DNA from: Aliiglaciecola sp041538045
Lineage (GTDB): Bacteria > Pseudomonadota > Gammaproteobacteria > Enterobacterales > Alteromonadaceae
Direction of reading: 5' to 3'
Assembly: GCF_041538045.1 (NCBI RefSeq)
Contig: NZ_JBGOSE010000006.1
Span: 186,001 to 250,000, forward strand
Length of the DNA stretch: 64,000 bases
Below the pieces are notes generated by a model, which saw nothing but the letters and a program-made list of their open reading frames with translations, searched no databases and had not been told where the DNA came from. Shown piece after piece: positions 1 through 8,465 of this stretch; position 1 is the first letter of the stretch; each line of letters starts with the position of its first letter. A program made the position numbers and the translations under genes.

Positions 1-1
1 T

Positions 2-685
2 CCATTATTACGCTTAATAACACTTAAGCAAAAGGAACATGCGCTTGAACAAGATAAAGAAGAAAGGTTTGTTCCTGTCTACAGGACGACGCTAAAATCT
101 ATCGCTAAATATATAAAGCGAAATCGTTCAAGGGTACTCAAAAAAGTTAATAATTCCCTTAAAGAAAAAGGAATTAGTCCGTTAGTAGATCATGGTTTTG
201 TGTTTATAGGCGAAAATAGTGGGTTGCCACTTGGTCCAGATACCATAACCACTTATTTTAATGGTTGGGCAAAAGATATAGGTGCAACAGGAAGTTTAAT
301 GGCTCACGCATTTAGGCATAGTTTTATTACTGACAAAATAGAAATGTTAATAGAGCTATTCAATTTGCAAGATGAAGGGGAGTTTAAAGCCAAGTTTGCT
401 GTCGAAAAAGCATTTAAAGATAAAGTTATGGCTTGGACAGGGCATAAGCATGAAAAGTCTTTGTCTCCTTACATTCACTTAGCATTCAGTGAGTTATCGG
501 GTGTTAATAAAGCTATGGATGCTGCACAAGTGGTATATGGTGTTAGCTCTGCAAAAGATGAAGTGAAAGAGTTAAAAGATAAAATTTTATCGGGTCAAAT
601 TAGTGGGGCTGAATTAATGGACGATGTTGGGCATATACTTGATGATATTTATGAACTTTTGGATGGAAAAGCGAAGGGTGGTTAA
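2..685 (+). CDS. Tyrosine recombinase/integrase, C-terminal part (cut by window start)
   Basis: The frame is open from base 2, so the gene begins before the window. The visible 227 residues carry the catalytic end of a phage-type tyrosine recombinase. The H-x-x-R box reads HAFRHSF (about 306-326), and the last box reads WTGHKHEKSLSPYIH (about 434-478) with the presumed nucleophilic Tyr at 470-472. Family role: site-specific DNA cleavage and rejoining through a phosphotyrosine. The roughly 90 residues after the Tyr form a long charged tail that is not typical of XerC/D. Position at the left edge of about 48 kb of accessory genes suggests it is the island integrase, or one of several; this is inferred. 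An internal ATG at 200 would leave out conserved sequence and is not the true start. Confidence 0.85.
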   Translation, partial: PLLRLITLKQKEHALEQDKEERFVPVYRTTLKSIAKYIKRNRSRVLKKVNNSLKEKGISPLVDHGFVFIGENSGLPLGPDTITTYFNGWAKDIGATGSLMAHAFRHSFITDKIEMLIELFNLQDEGEFKAKFAVEKAFKDKVMAWTGHKHEKSLSPYIHLAFSELSGVNKAMDAAQVVYGVSSAKDEVKELKDKILSGQISGAELMDDVGHILDDIYELLDGKAKGG

Positions 686-1307
686 TCATTACTTAGAAAG
701 TGGTTGCTTAGTAATCACGTCATACATATAAAAAATCTTAAATTAACCGTTGGCTTTATTCACAATTTGATAGTTAACAGTATTTTTTTTGTTAGTGTTA
801 TTGGTAAGTATTAGATTAATTTTACTTTTCAATGTTGTATCATCGAAAAGTAATAATTAAATGGTTTTATGTGTTTTGATAATCTTTCAAGTAAATTAAT
901 AGGTGTTTAATATTTGCATGTTTGTTCGTAGGATAGGAGCGCACTGAAATAGTTAAAATTAGGCTGTTTTATACCCTTCCAATAATGTTATTTCTTACTC
1001 TAGAAGTAACAGATAAATATACCTCAAAATACCTCAAAAAATTAACAAAAGTATTATTAACGAATGCAACTCAATTAACAGTCTTATGGGGGCTTTGCTT
1101 TTGAATAAAATTAATATGGATTTAACCTGCAAGAAAGCACTAACAAAAATAATAAGCTTGGATAAATCTAAAATGATTAATAGTAATCTAGATCGACATT
1201 GTAAATTCAATTGGTATTTGAATGAAGAATGAACAAAAAGAAGTAATTGCAAGATATAGGGAGTTAATTATGAATAAATTAAGTGAATTTGGAAAAGGGG
1301 AGCTACT
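686..1307. other. Intergenic, AT-rich, no convincing gene
   Basis: This stretch separates the integrase from the PhoH gene. It holds a 9-bp inverted repeat (TTACTTTTC at 822-830, GAAAAGTAA at 845-853), a tandem 10-mer listed separately, and a 29-codon open frame from 1222 to 1311. The stop of that small frame overlaps the phoH start as ATGA. It has no clear ribosome site at 1222. An internal ATG at 1270 follows a GGGAG, so it could be a translated leader, but I do not call it a gene. Confidence 0.5.
1020..1039. repeat. Tandem 10-bp direct repeat TACCTCAAAA
   Basis: The 10-mer TACCTCAAAA occurs twice head to tail (1020-1029 and 1030-1039). Short direct repeats beside an integrase gene can be arm-type sites for the integrase or its excisionase. 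That reading is inference; only the repeat is seen. Confidence 0.4.
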
Positions 1308-2693
1308 ATGAAAAATTCAAATGAAAACAGAAATCCCCGCATACTAGATACCTCTGCTTTAGTACATGATCCAAAAAGCTTACTTGCATACAAAGATGAT
1401 ATTTATATTTGTTTAACTGTTCTTGAAGAGCTAGATAATTTAAAAGAACGAACTGATAAAAATGTAAGTCAAGATGCACGTGTTGTTATCAGAATGCTTG
1501 AAGACTTAATTAATGGGCATACTTCGGAAGAAATGGAGAAAGGAATTGAGCTACCGTCAACAGAGTCAGCAAAACGCGGTAAGTTATTTATTGGAATAGA
1601 TACACAAATAGATTTTGCTAAAGAATTAAAACATGCAATAGGGAGTGACGCAGACAATCGTATTATTAATTATGCGTTGCATATGCAGAAGGAGCTTAAG
1701 CAAAATGTTACGATTGTTAGTCGTGATATTAATATGCGACTCAAAGCTAGGACTATTGGTGTTGATGCAGAAGATGTTTTAGTTGATAACCAGATTTCAG
1801 ATGTTGACTTGCTTTATACGGGCGTACAAGCATTCGAAGGCGATTTATTCGATCGAATAAAGTCGGACAAAGACTTTAAGTTATCTGGTGAGGTGTACAA
1901 ATTTCCAGTCAGCTTATTCAATGATGAAGTACAGGCCAGTATGTACTGGTATGACACTGCTGGACACATTGGGCTTGTTACAGAAGTTGCTGATGACAGT
2001 GTTTACACTAAATTACTACCTAGACAACAAAAAAAGATATGGGGCATTTCACCTAAGAACCCTCGACAGTCTGTAGCTCTTAGTCAATTAACAGACCCAT
2101 TTTACGATTTAAATATCATCCTAGGCCCCGCTGGGTCGGGAAAAACATTTTTGGCGGTGGCTTCGGCGCTCCACCAAGTTTTGGAGTTGAAACAGTATAA
2201 AAAGATAGTGGTTGTGCGATCCAGAGACTTTATGGACGATGATCCCGGCTTTTTGCCGGGGGATTTAACTGAAAAGTCATTACCACTTTTAGCTGGTGTT
2301 ACAGATGCGTTGATTTCAATGCATGCAGATGATAGTGATGATGAAAAAAGTACCCGTGCTACAGTTGAACACATCATAGAGCGAGCTAATATAGAGTTCA
2401 CTTCAATGGCCTATTTCAGAGGTCGTTCTATAGATGATGCTGTTTTAATTATTGATGAAGCTCAAAATATGACCCGCGCACAAATGAAGGGAATGCTAAG
2501 TCGCGGTGGTAAAAATTGTCGCACTATTGTTCTTGGTAACCTCGCTCAGATAGATGATCGGTTCGTCACACCTGCATCTTCAGGAGCTAGTGCAGCAGTT
2601 AATATTTTTCGGAATTATGAAAAGGGAAGTGTATTAATTTTTGATGAAGTTGAGCGTAGTAGTTTAGCTGAATTTACAGAAAAGAATATGTAA
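1308..2693 (+). CDS. PhoH-family ATPase with N-terminal PIN domain (PhoH2 type)
   Basis: 461 residues, the usual length for PIN-PhoH proteins. Residues about 10-150 form a PIN nuclease-like domain (ILDTSALVHD at the start, then acidic residues in LEELDNL and the later D pairs). Residues about 235-455 form the PhoH P-loop ATPase, with Walker A GPAGSGKT near 272 and Walker B VLIIDEAQN near 384. PhoH2 proteins are described as RNA helicase/ribonuclease fusions; the role here is inferred from that. A strong ribosome site (GGGGAG) lies 5 bases before the ATG. A diverged, truncated PhoH lies at the other end of the island (48606-49040). The two C-terminal regions clearly align but are not close copies, so this is a paralogue. 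Confidence 0.9.
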   Translation: MKNSNENRNPRILDTSALVHDPKSLLAYKDDIYICLTVLEELDNLKERTDKNVSQDARVVIRMLEDLINGHTSEEMEKGIELPSTESAKRGKLFIGIDTQIDFAKELKHAIGSDADNRIINYALHMQKELKQNVTIVSRDINMRLKARTIGVDAEDVLVDNQISDVDLLYTGVQAFEGDLFDRIKSDKDFKLSGEVYKFPVSLFNDEVQASMYWYDTAGHIGLVTEVADDSVYTKLLPRQQKKIWGISPKNPRQSVALSQLTDPFYDLNIILGPAGSGKTFLAVASALHQVLELKQYKKIVVVRSRDFMDDDPGFLPGDLTEKSLPLLAGVTDALISMHADDSDDEKSTRATVEHIIERANIEFTSMAYFRGRSIDDAVLIIDEAQNMTRAQMKGMLSRGGKNCRTIVLGNLAQIDDRFVTPASSGASAAVNIFRNYEKGSVLIFDEVERSSLAEFTEKNM

Positions 2694-2706
2694 AATTAAT
2701 TCAGAG

Positions 2707-2728
2707 GCTGCCAGAGTTTTCTGGCAGC
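2707..2728. repeat. Perfect 8-bp hairpin after phoH
   Basis: GCTGCCAG (2707-2714) and CTGGCAGC (2721-2728) pair around a 6-base loop, 13 bases after the PhoH stop. The + strand side is followed by AAAAA, not T, so it is not a normal terminator for phoH. It may stabilise the 3' end of the message or modulate the next gene, which starts 10 bases later. Confidence 0.4.
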
Positions 2729-2737
2729 AAAAAGCAA

Positions 2738-2971
2738 ATGATGAGCAACGTAGATACCCATCAATCAGAACAAAATATCCAATCGAGTGATGATGACTTG
2801 TCGCCTATTAAGCGTATCAATATTAAAAATGTCCGAGAGGCTATTGCTAACAATCGAATTGATGGCTTATCGATAAATCCTCATCTAGTAGAGAGAGTAA
2901 TTGCAGCATGTAAAGATAATCAGAAACTAGATACTGAACAATTGATCAGAGAGTTTGTAACTCAAAATTAG
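2738..2971 (+). CDS. Small acidic protein, weakly VbhA-antitoxin-like
   Basis: 77 residues with an acidic, Ser-rich first third and a helical second half. Residues about 34-70 (AIANNRIDGL, then PHLVERVIAAC and LDTEQLIREF) resemble the small VbhA-like helical antitoxin domain that inhibits Fic toxins by the motif S/T-x-x-x-E-G/N. Here the motif reads N-N-R-I-D-G, so both key positions differ, and no Fic toxin gene is visible. I offer this only as a resemblance. A second ATG follows directly at 2741. The gene is convergent with the next one, separated by 4 bases. Confidence 0.55.
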   Translation: MMSNVDTHQSEQNIQSSDDDLSPIKRINIKNVREAIANNRIDGLSINPHLVERVIAACKDNQKLDTEQLIREFVTQN

Positions 2972-2975
2972 TCAA

Positions 2976-3269
2976 CTAGCGTTTTTTAAAAACTGCTGAA
3001 GCTGGTTTTAATTTTGTTTCACAAATAGCGCCAAATTTACTACCTGTCAGGCCAGAAAATATTTGCTTTTTTCTATATTTTTTAAGTTGACGTGCGTTCA
3101 ACTTTTGAAGCTGATTAACCCTTTGATGATAATATTGTTGGCCCATTTTCTTTACTTTAGCGATAGATTCAAAAGTAACGATTGTGCTATTAGCGCGAGT
3201 AATATTATGCTGATTTTTGAAAAATGCAGTTAAGTGTTTTTTACGCAGACGTATCAATTTTCTTTGCAT
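2976..3269 (-). CDS. Hypothetical basic protein
   Basis: 97 residues, very rich in Lys, Arg, Gln and Asn, with no signal peptide and no membrane segment. The start (MQRKLIRLRKKHL) and the middle (LQKLNARQLKKYRKKQ) are strongly basic and probably helical, which would suit nucleic-acid binding; this is inference. I do not recognise a family. The ATG at 3267-3269 has no clear ribosome site. It points towards the preceding small gene and away from the next one. Confidence 0.5.
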   Translation of the reverse strand: MQRKLIRLRKKHLTAFFKNQHNITRANSTIVTFESIAKVKKMGQQYYHQRVNQLQKLNARQLKKYRKKQIFSGLTGSKFGAICETKLKPASAVFKKR

Positions 3270-3389
3270 ATTTTGTCAGTATGCGTGTGATATTTATGAT
3301 TAATTGCTATCAACATTAAATGAAATTTATAGATCTTCCAAGTTTGTCATTTGCTATACTTAAACTTCAGCAATTCAAGAGTCAGAGAT

Positions 3390-3668
3390 ATGCCTTATTG
3401 CCATACTGTCTTTCAACAAATAGCTCTTGATGAAGTCGAGTCATTATTATCGACCTTTACTATCGAGAACTTCGTCGGCGGACGAGCAGCGTATCACTTA
3501 GGCAATGGCAGTTACTCGATAGATGCGGGCGAGAATGATATTCGTGCCATCTATGAAGGTGAGGTCGTTCGATTCTTTTGTCGTCACGAAAAAGAGATGC
3601 TTCGGTATGAGAAAAAGCTAAAAGTATTTGCAACCAAGCATGGTATTAAGCTTAGCACTAGCAGTTAA
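3390..3668 (+). CDS. Hypothetical protein
   Basis: 92 residues from the ATG at 3390. An in-frame TTG at 3351 would add 13 residues, but the AGAG before the ATG makes 3390 the better start. The protein is mixed alpha/beta in appearance (TVFQQIALDEVESLLSTF, then VEGG-like loops, then a basic helix EKKLKVFATKHGIKL). No membrane segment, metal motif or family is recognised. It sits among single unrelated small genes in the left part of the island. Confidence 0.5.
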   Translation: MPYCHTVFQQIALDEVESLLSTFTIENFVGGRAAYHLGNGSYSIDAGENDIRAIYEGEVVRFFCRHEKEMLRYEKKLKVFATKHGIKLSTSS

Positions 3669-3808
3669 AGGCCCCAAAACGCTTAGACTGTAGTACAAGG
3701 TGATGAGGTTGGATTCAATAGTCTTTTACTAAGTTGATAATTTAGACTCAGTCAAGTTAAAAATATCGCACTAAGCAGTATAATAATTAATCGTAGGATA
3801 ATTTTCGA

Positions 3809-4060
3809 TTGGCAATTCATCAACATATAACACCAGTGAATAAAAGCGAACAAGAGATGAACGAAGATGATTTAGAAATACACACATGTGCATCGAAGTG
3901 TGATCCTCGAATTGGTGCTCATGTCGGAGTGGAAATAAGACATAAACCAACCAAAATAACTGTTCGCGAAATAAAGTTGCCGACCCAGTTTGCTAACAAA
4001 ACTGAAGCGATGAAAAAATTGGAGCTTGAACTTATAGCGCTGATCCAACGCGGTTTTTAA
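3809..4060 (+). CDS. Small protein resembling the RF-1 (release factor) domain, GGQ absent
   Basis: 83 residues from a TTG at 3809, with TAGGA about 10 bases upstream; the first ATG is at 3857. The order DLEIHTCAS, then VGVEIRHKPTKITV, then QFANKTEAMKKLELEL follows the class I release-factor catalytic domain (D-L-x-I-x-T, the VRITHxPTGIVV strand, and the SQHKNKxxAxxxL helix). The GGQ loop that drives peptidyl-tRNA hydrolysis is replaced by R-I-G-A-H, so hydrolase activity is not expected. A relative with the same outline lies at 45482-45754. Role unknown; ribosome or RNA binding is inference. Confidence 0.6.
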   Translation: MAIHQHITPVNKSEQEMNEDDLEIHTCASKCDPRIGAHVGVEIRHKPTKITVREIKLPTQFANKTEAMKKLELELIALIQRGF

Positions 4061-4666
4061 GTTTCCTCACCACCACGAAGCCACAAAAAAGCTCCGTTAT
4101 TTCAGGTAAGAGCAGGGCTTTGGATTCAAATTTGGTCTTTTTACTATTACTTCATTTCAGCCATCGGTTTCCGATTCAGAGCTGTAACTAAAACTGGCAT
4201 CTATACTTTTCACCTTACTTCGTTTTCTAAATAAAAAGTGTCTACAGATTTAGGGGAAGATCATAATGCCCTTGGACGCGAAAGAAAAAAGCCTTCAAAA
4301 TTGTTCCTTTTCTGATGGCAGTAATGAACTTGGAGCAGACTTTCTATCTTAAAAAATAGCCATTCTTTACGAGCAGCCACGTTCATTGATAACTCATCCT
4401 TTGAATGAATAATTGTTTATAGGGGGCTGTGGTAAACCATACCTGCTAATTTAGAATCTTAACATCTAATCACCAGTACTCAATTTAGTTGCATTTTGAT
4501 ATTAATTAATAGAAATCAGTATTAGAGACTATATAATAGCACCATTAGCAGCGGCGAGCTGCTTGTGATCATCTGAACAAAGTGGATTCACTCGTCATAT
4601 TATTATTGTATCTGTGTGAAAAGTAGAAACGACGCGATGGGTTGTCATACTGCTTACAGGATCAGT
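4061..4666. other. Intergenic, no gene seen
   Basis: About 600 bases with stops in all frames. The only structure I can point to is a 6-bp hairpin (AGCAGC, loop, GCTGCT) around 4549-4565. It lies just upstream of the segment AAAGTGGATTCACTC, which recurs with one change upstream of the next paralogous gene. Confidence 0.5.
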
Positions 4667-5026
4667 ATGTCCATTGAAAATGATAATCAACAAAGGCTGG
4701 AGAACGTTAAGCGTCAGGCTAAACGGCTTGCTAAAACTTTAGATATTCCTCTCACCCAAGCTCAATTTTTGCTTGCAAAGCACATCTATCTTGAAAATTC
4801 TTTTAGCGATATTAAAACTAAAATTAAGTCTAGTGAGTCAACCGGAAGAATGTTCTTAGCTAATGTATCTCCAACAAGCTGTGAAGAAGTTCAATCTACA
4901 TTTTTAAATGACTTAGATGACTTATTAATTTCTATTCAAAACAGTCAAATAACAGCGATTTGTAAAGGCAATGCAAGAGAGTTAGTACTGAAAGTTTTCG
5001 GTTTTCCGATGAATATTAAAAGCTAG
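4667..5026 (+). CDS. Hypothetical protein, short paralogue of the next gene
   Basis: 119 residues from the ATG at 4667, which has ACAGGA upstream; a GTG at 4616 is in frame but lacks support. The core (residues about 13-45) carries RQAKRLAKTLDIPLTQAQ followed by LLAKHIYLENSF. It aligns with the N-terminus of the following gene (QAKRTSKILDIPLTQAKKL). Both end this domain with a V/I-FGF segment. The helical repeat resembles short helix-turn-helix-like N-terminal domains of unknown function. The short gene keeps only this first domain. I assign no function. Confidence 0.6.
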   Translation: MSIENDNQQRLENVKRQAKRLAKTLDIPLTQAQFLLAKHIYLENSFSDIKTKIKSSESTGRMFLANVSPTSCEEVQSTFLNDLDDLLISIQNSQITAICKGNARELVLKVFGFPMNIKS

Positions 5027-5210
5027 TACTTCCATTTTTCTTAATACGTTATTATGATAGATGCTGGTTGACTGGACAGCCTGCACCTGCCGAATGCTTC
5101 GCATTTTAGGGCAAAGTGGATTCATTCAGAAAATTTGTATTTACGTTAGTATAACGAGCCTTGGCGGGTGTTTGTTTTACATTCTTTCTAACAATAAGAG
5201 TAACGTGAGT

Positions 5211-6353
5211 ATGTATAATAATTTAACTAAAAATATCTATCTTCAAGCAAAACGTACCTCAAAAATCCTTGATATTCCCCTAACTCAAGCTAAAAAACTA
5301 ATAGCTCAGTCGATCTATCAATGCCATGATTTTAATGATCTGTGTAATAAACTCGATAGTTACAGCTTAAAAGCTTCGGTTTATCCATATTGCAAATTAC
5401 ATCCAAATTCAGATGAGGACTCCAAAAGCCATATTTTAAATAATATTGATATTTTGACTGAGCGACTTTCTAAATATTTAACAGCTCCTTTGTGTCAATA
5501 TTCATTATTAGATCTGATTTGGAAAATATTTGGGTTTCACAATAAAGCACGGTTAGATCAAGCTTTTCCTCATTTTCCTATGGAAAACTGGCGGCCTTAC
5601 GAACCCGTCTCAAAAGATAAGGTTAGTGTTCTGTATAATGACTTTAAAATAAATAATGTGTCTTTTAGAATGCTGCTTACGAAACTTGTTTGTGCTGATA
5701 TGTTTATTAACAACACTCAAAATGAACTAACAGTATTAAAAGATGAGCTTTCCAAATTCCAACATGCTCCAATCCTTTGGCATGATTTTAATGAATGGGA
5801 AGCTAAAGTGTTCTCTTATTTTAACTCATTTGGTCTTAGCGAAGACAGTCGTGACAAAATGTTTGGTAAATTAGTTGAACCAGTAACTAAGACTCAAAAA
5901 AAATTCCAAGATACTCTTTATAAATTCATGCAAGTTTTAACTGATGAATTCGTAGGAACAAGCATCCGTAATTGTGATTTTGACCAAGAATTTTTATATG
6001 TTGTAGGTTTTCCAGTTTCTGAGAGAGCAGAAATGAAATCCTGTGCTGAGTTTTATCTAACTGAAAGCCACATCAATAATGGTAAGTGTTTATTTAGTAT
6101 TGGCGACAATATAATTGCTTTAGAGCTATTTGAAGTCGATAGTGAAGGAAAATATACTGGGGATGCTGAAAGTTATTATACAGAGTTATCTGATGTGTTA
6201 CAGAAGTTTGAAGGCGCTACGCGACAGCATATTCTGATTAATAGTAGACGGTACGAGGCTTATCTGCGACTTACGACTAATGCCGAGTATGTCTTAAATA
6301 AAAACTCAGCAATTACATTAGTTGATAACTTTGGTGTTGAGCATTGCGAGTGA
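5211..6353 (+). CDS. Hypothetical protein, long paralogue with N-terminal LDIPLTQA domain
   Basis: 380 residues from the ATG at 5211. The open frame extends up to 5061, but the start at 5211 matches the start of the short paralogue and avoids an improbable Cys-rich leader. Residues 1-115 are the domain shared with the previous gene. The rest (about 120-380) is soluble, acidic and mixed, with WHDFNEWEAKVFSYF and a C-terminal alpha/beta part. No catalytic motif is recognised. Upstream of both genes lies a small hairpin followed by the same CAAAGTGGATTCA element, so gene plus leader was duplicated. Confidence 0.65.
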   Translation: MYNNLTKNIYLQAKRTSKILDIPLTQAKKLIAQSIYQCHDFNDLCNKLDSYSLKASVYPYCKLHPNSDEDSKSHILNNIDILTERLSKYLTAPLCQYSLLDLIWKIFGFHNKARLDQAFPHFPMENWRPYEPVSKDKVSVLYNDFKINNVSFRMLLTKLVCADMFINNTQNELTVLKDELSKFQHAPILWHDFNEWEAKVFSYFNSFGLSEDSRDKMFGKLVEPVTKTQKKFQDTLYKFMQVLTDEFVGTSIRNCDFDQEFLYVVGFPVSERAEMKSCAEFYLTESHINNGKCLFSIGDNIIALELFEVDSEGKYTGDAESYYTELSDVLQKFEGATRQHILINSRRYEAYLRLTTNAEYVLNKNSAITLVDNFGVEHCE

Positions 6354-6573
6354 TTATATTCATAAAAATTATATAATATCTCAATGCTACCGCATTGCCA
6401 TTTAACCACATTAGTATCATGTTAGGTCATGGCTTTTCATAAATAAATCCAGTTTCTCGAAACTCGGAGTGGGAATCATTCAACTAGTCTACTTATGTGC
6501 TTTAAAATAACGTGTAGCTAACTTTAATTGACCATTACATACAGTTGTTAGCTTTTTTTGGTAGGAGAAATCA

Positions 6574-6876
6574 GTGAAAGTTTACGCAGAAAAATTTGTT
6601 GAAACAATTGTAGATAAAATTTGTGATGTTTGTGAACAGAGCGTTATGATTGAAGTAAATGAGCACAAATATGAAGAATCCGGTGAGTTAAAAGCTAGCT
6701 TTGGCTATGGCTCAAATGAAGATGGCAATGTTTACCATCTCGATTTGTGTGAGAAATGTTTTAAAACAGCAATTTATGCACTTAGAGATGAGCGCCGAAG
6801 TATATTCATGTTTGATGATAATAAAAATTTAAGGGATGAAAAGTTCGGACTAGATCTAAAACGTTCAGTTAGATAG
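6574..6876 (+). CDS. Hypothetical protein with two CxxC pairs
   Basis: 100 residues from a GTG at 6574 with a good ribosome site (TAGGAGA). Cys17-x-x-Cys20 and Cys59-x-x-Cys62 are spaced as in a zinc ribbon, joined by a beta-rich, acidic segment ending in DGNVYHLDLCEKC. This looks like a small zinc-stabilised fold of the kind often found in mobile DNA; metal binding is inferred. No wider family is recognised. An inverted repeat ACAGGCT/AGCCTGT (6877-6883, 6912-6918) follows the stop without a T tract. Confidence 0.65.
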   Translation: MKVYAEKFVETIVDKICDVCEQSVMIEVNEHKYEESGELKASFGYGSNEDGNVYHLDLCEKCFKTAIYALRDERRSIFMFDDNKNLRDEKFGLDLKRSVR

Positions 6877-7062
6877 ACAGGCTCCTTCAAGCAGAAACGT
6901 GACTTCGGCCCAGCCTGTGTGAAAACTACTTGAATAACGAAATTTGTCTCCAAAATAATAAAAAACACGTACGTTAGATTACATTATGAGCAAGTTTTCT
7001 AACGAACTAAACCAACTAAGTTTTCTTGAAAACACTAGCTTTTGAGCTATTTTTAATAATAA

Positions 7063-7251
7063 ATGAATTCACGGACGATCATCATGCAAGCTCCTCCAGT
7101 TGTACTAGTCAAAACTTGGCTTCAAGTTCTTAAATCTGATATTGATAAAGATTATAAAAATGAAGTCGAAAATAAAATAATAAAAGTCTTCGGAAACATA
7201 GAGATTGCTATCATATATTTAGAAGAGAATGCTGGTGTCTATGAATTATGA
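7063..7251 (+). CDS. Small hypothetical protein
   Basis: 62 residues from the ATG at 7063, or 55 from the ATG at 7084. The sequence (VKTWLQVLKSD, then EVENKIIKVFGNIEIAIIYLEEN) looks like three short amphipathic helices with an acidic surface, and there is no signal or membrane segment. The length, codon use and tidy helix pattern favour a real gene, but no family is recognised. It is the last + strand gene before the metal-resistance region. Confidence 0.45.
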   Translation: MNSRTIIMQAPPVVLVKTWLQVLKSDIDKDYKNEVENKIIKVFGNIEIAIIYLEENAGVYEL

Positions 7252-7420
7252 CGTAGAAGTATTCCTCGTTTAATGTCGTCTGACCCATCCAAAAGCAGTC
7301 ATTCGTTTCAAATCCAAGTATGCCCCAAAGTTGCTTAACATAGAGCCTAAAAAGGCTACCTTAAACACCGTTAATTTGGAAACTTCACAAATTTTTAAGC
7401 TATTAACAGTATAATTCTGC

Positions 7421-7677
7421 TACTTTCTTCTCAGAGAACCACTCATATAAAACAAGTAATATAAATAACGTTTACAGTGTTATCGTTATCAAATCACCAA
7501 CAATAACACTGGCAAGCTGTCGCTGACTTTCAGCGCCAACATTGTTAGATATTAAACCTTGAAAATAAACCTAGCGTAAAAGTTATTACGGTCATTAATA
7601 CTGGCCTCAATCTAGAGGTTGCGTCCTCAAAAATTGCACTAGATGAGTCAAAACTATCTATGAAATGTTGGTTAATA
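7421..7677 (-). pseudogene. Decayed copy of the 3' end of a czcA gene
   Basis: Read on the minus strand, this stretch tracks the 3' end of the intact czcA at about 8490-8745. Shared blocks on the + strand include ATATAAAACA, CAATAACACT, GTCATTAATAC and TCTAGAGGTTGCG, in the same order with similar spacing. Many point changes and small indels destroy the frame, and no open frame remains. It lies about 1 kb beyond the end of the intact gene, with mntP between the two. An old duplication, or a second RND cluster since deleted, would explain it. Confidence 0.8.
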
Positions 7678-7789
7678 CCTTTGGGGGAATGGAGCTGTAA
7701 ATGCCCTCCTATTCGAGAAGGGCAAGTTATTGCTTTAGCAAATAAACGATTTAAATTCTTATGTGTAGTGTCAAGTAAAAATACCGGGA

Positions 7790-8326
7790 TTACAGTAACA
7801 CCTTAAAAGCAATAAGTATTAGTACAATGCCACCTAGTAGCTCTGCCTTACTTTCAAGTAAGGTTCCACTTTTAGAGCCAATATATATACCCAGCCAACT
7901 TAAAGCAAAGGTGGTAAAACCGATAGTCAAACAAGCGGTCAGAACATTAACGTCCATTAAGGTTATTACGTAACCTGCGGCCATCGCATCAATGCTTGTT
8001 GCAATAGCCAATGTGAGTAAAACGCGGTGAGTGATTTGAGATATGTCTTCTTCAATACCTTCTGCAAATGATTCATAAATCATTTTACCACCGACGCAGA
8101 ATAACAGTATAAATGCTATCCAAGGCGCATAATCGTCTACCCATGAAGATACGCCTTTGCCACTAAAATAACCAAATAATGGCATGACACATTGAAAAAA
8201 GCCAAAGTAAAATGCAGCTTTTAAAGCTAGTTTATTTAAATTAGTTGGTTGTTTAGCACCTAAGCCAACAGACACAGCGAAGGCATCCATACTTAAGGCT
8301 AGAGCAAGAATTAAAACGTCAAGCAC
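7790..8326 (-). CDS. mntP: Manganese efflux pump, MntP family
   Basis: 178 residues, close to the usual MntP length (about 188). Six hydrophobic segments are visible. The two family signature helices are present: SMDAFAVS near residue 12 and TSIDAMAAG near residue 110, each carrying the Asp thought to bind Mn(II). MntP exports manganese across the inner membrane. The start is a GTG at 8326, preceded by TTGAGGAAAA, a good ribosome site. I looked in the 140 bases upstream for the Mn-sensing yybP-ykoY riboswitch often found before mntP and saw no sign of it. It is flanked by czcA and the decayed czcA copy. Confidence 0.9.
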   Translation of the reverse strand: MLDVLILALALSMDAFAVSVGLGAKQPTNLNKLALKAAFYFGFFQCVMPLFGYFSGKGVSSWVDDYAPWIAFILLFCVGGKMIYESFAEGIEEDISQITHRVLLTLAIATSIDAMAAGYVITLMDVNVLTACLTIGFTTFALSWLGIYIGSKSGTLLESKAELLGGIVLILIAFKVLL

Positions 8327-8465
8327 TTAGTTTTCCTCAAATCTTTACTATCGTCTTTCAAGTTAATATGTTGTGGTTTAGTGATTTTGGCCACTACAGT
8401 TAAGATTGTAATCCCACACAAAACGTCACTTAAGTGTGAGATATTCGTTCATTATAAAAATTTTT

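Noticed and set aside
1034..1252. Minus-strand hydrophobic frame of 72 codons upstream of phoH
   Set aside because: Leu/Ile-rich translation of AT-rich DNA with no ribosome site; it is antisense to the phoH leader.
3390..7251. Integron cassette array (single small genes in one direction)
   Set aside because: No repeated attC-like sequence follows each gene; the only recurring element precedes just two paralogous genes.
8327..8465. Possible Mn riboswitch (yybP-ykoY) before mntP
   Set aside because: The conserved loop sequences of that riboswitch are not visible; only a CACTTAAGTG palindrome is present.
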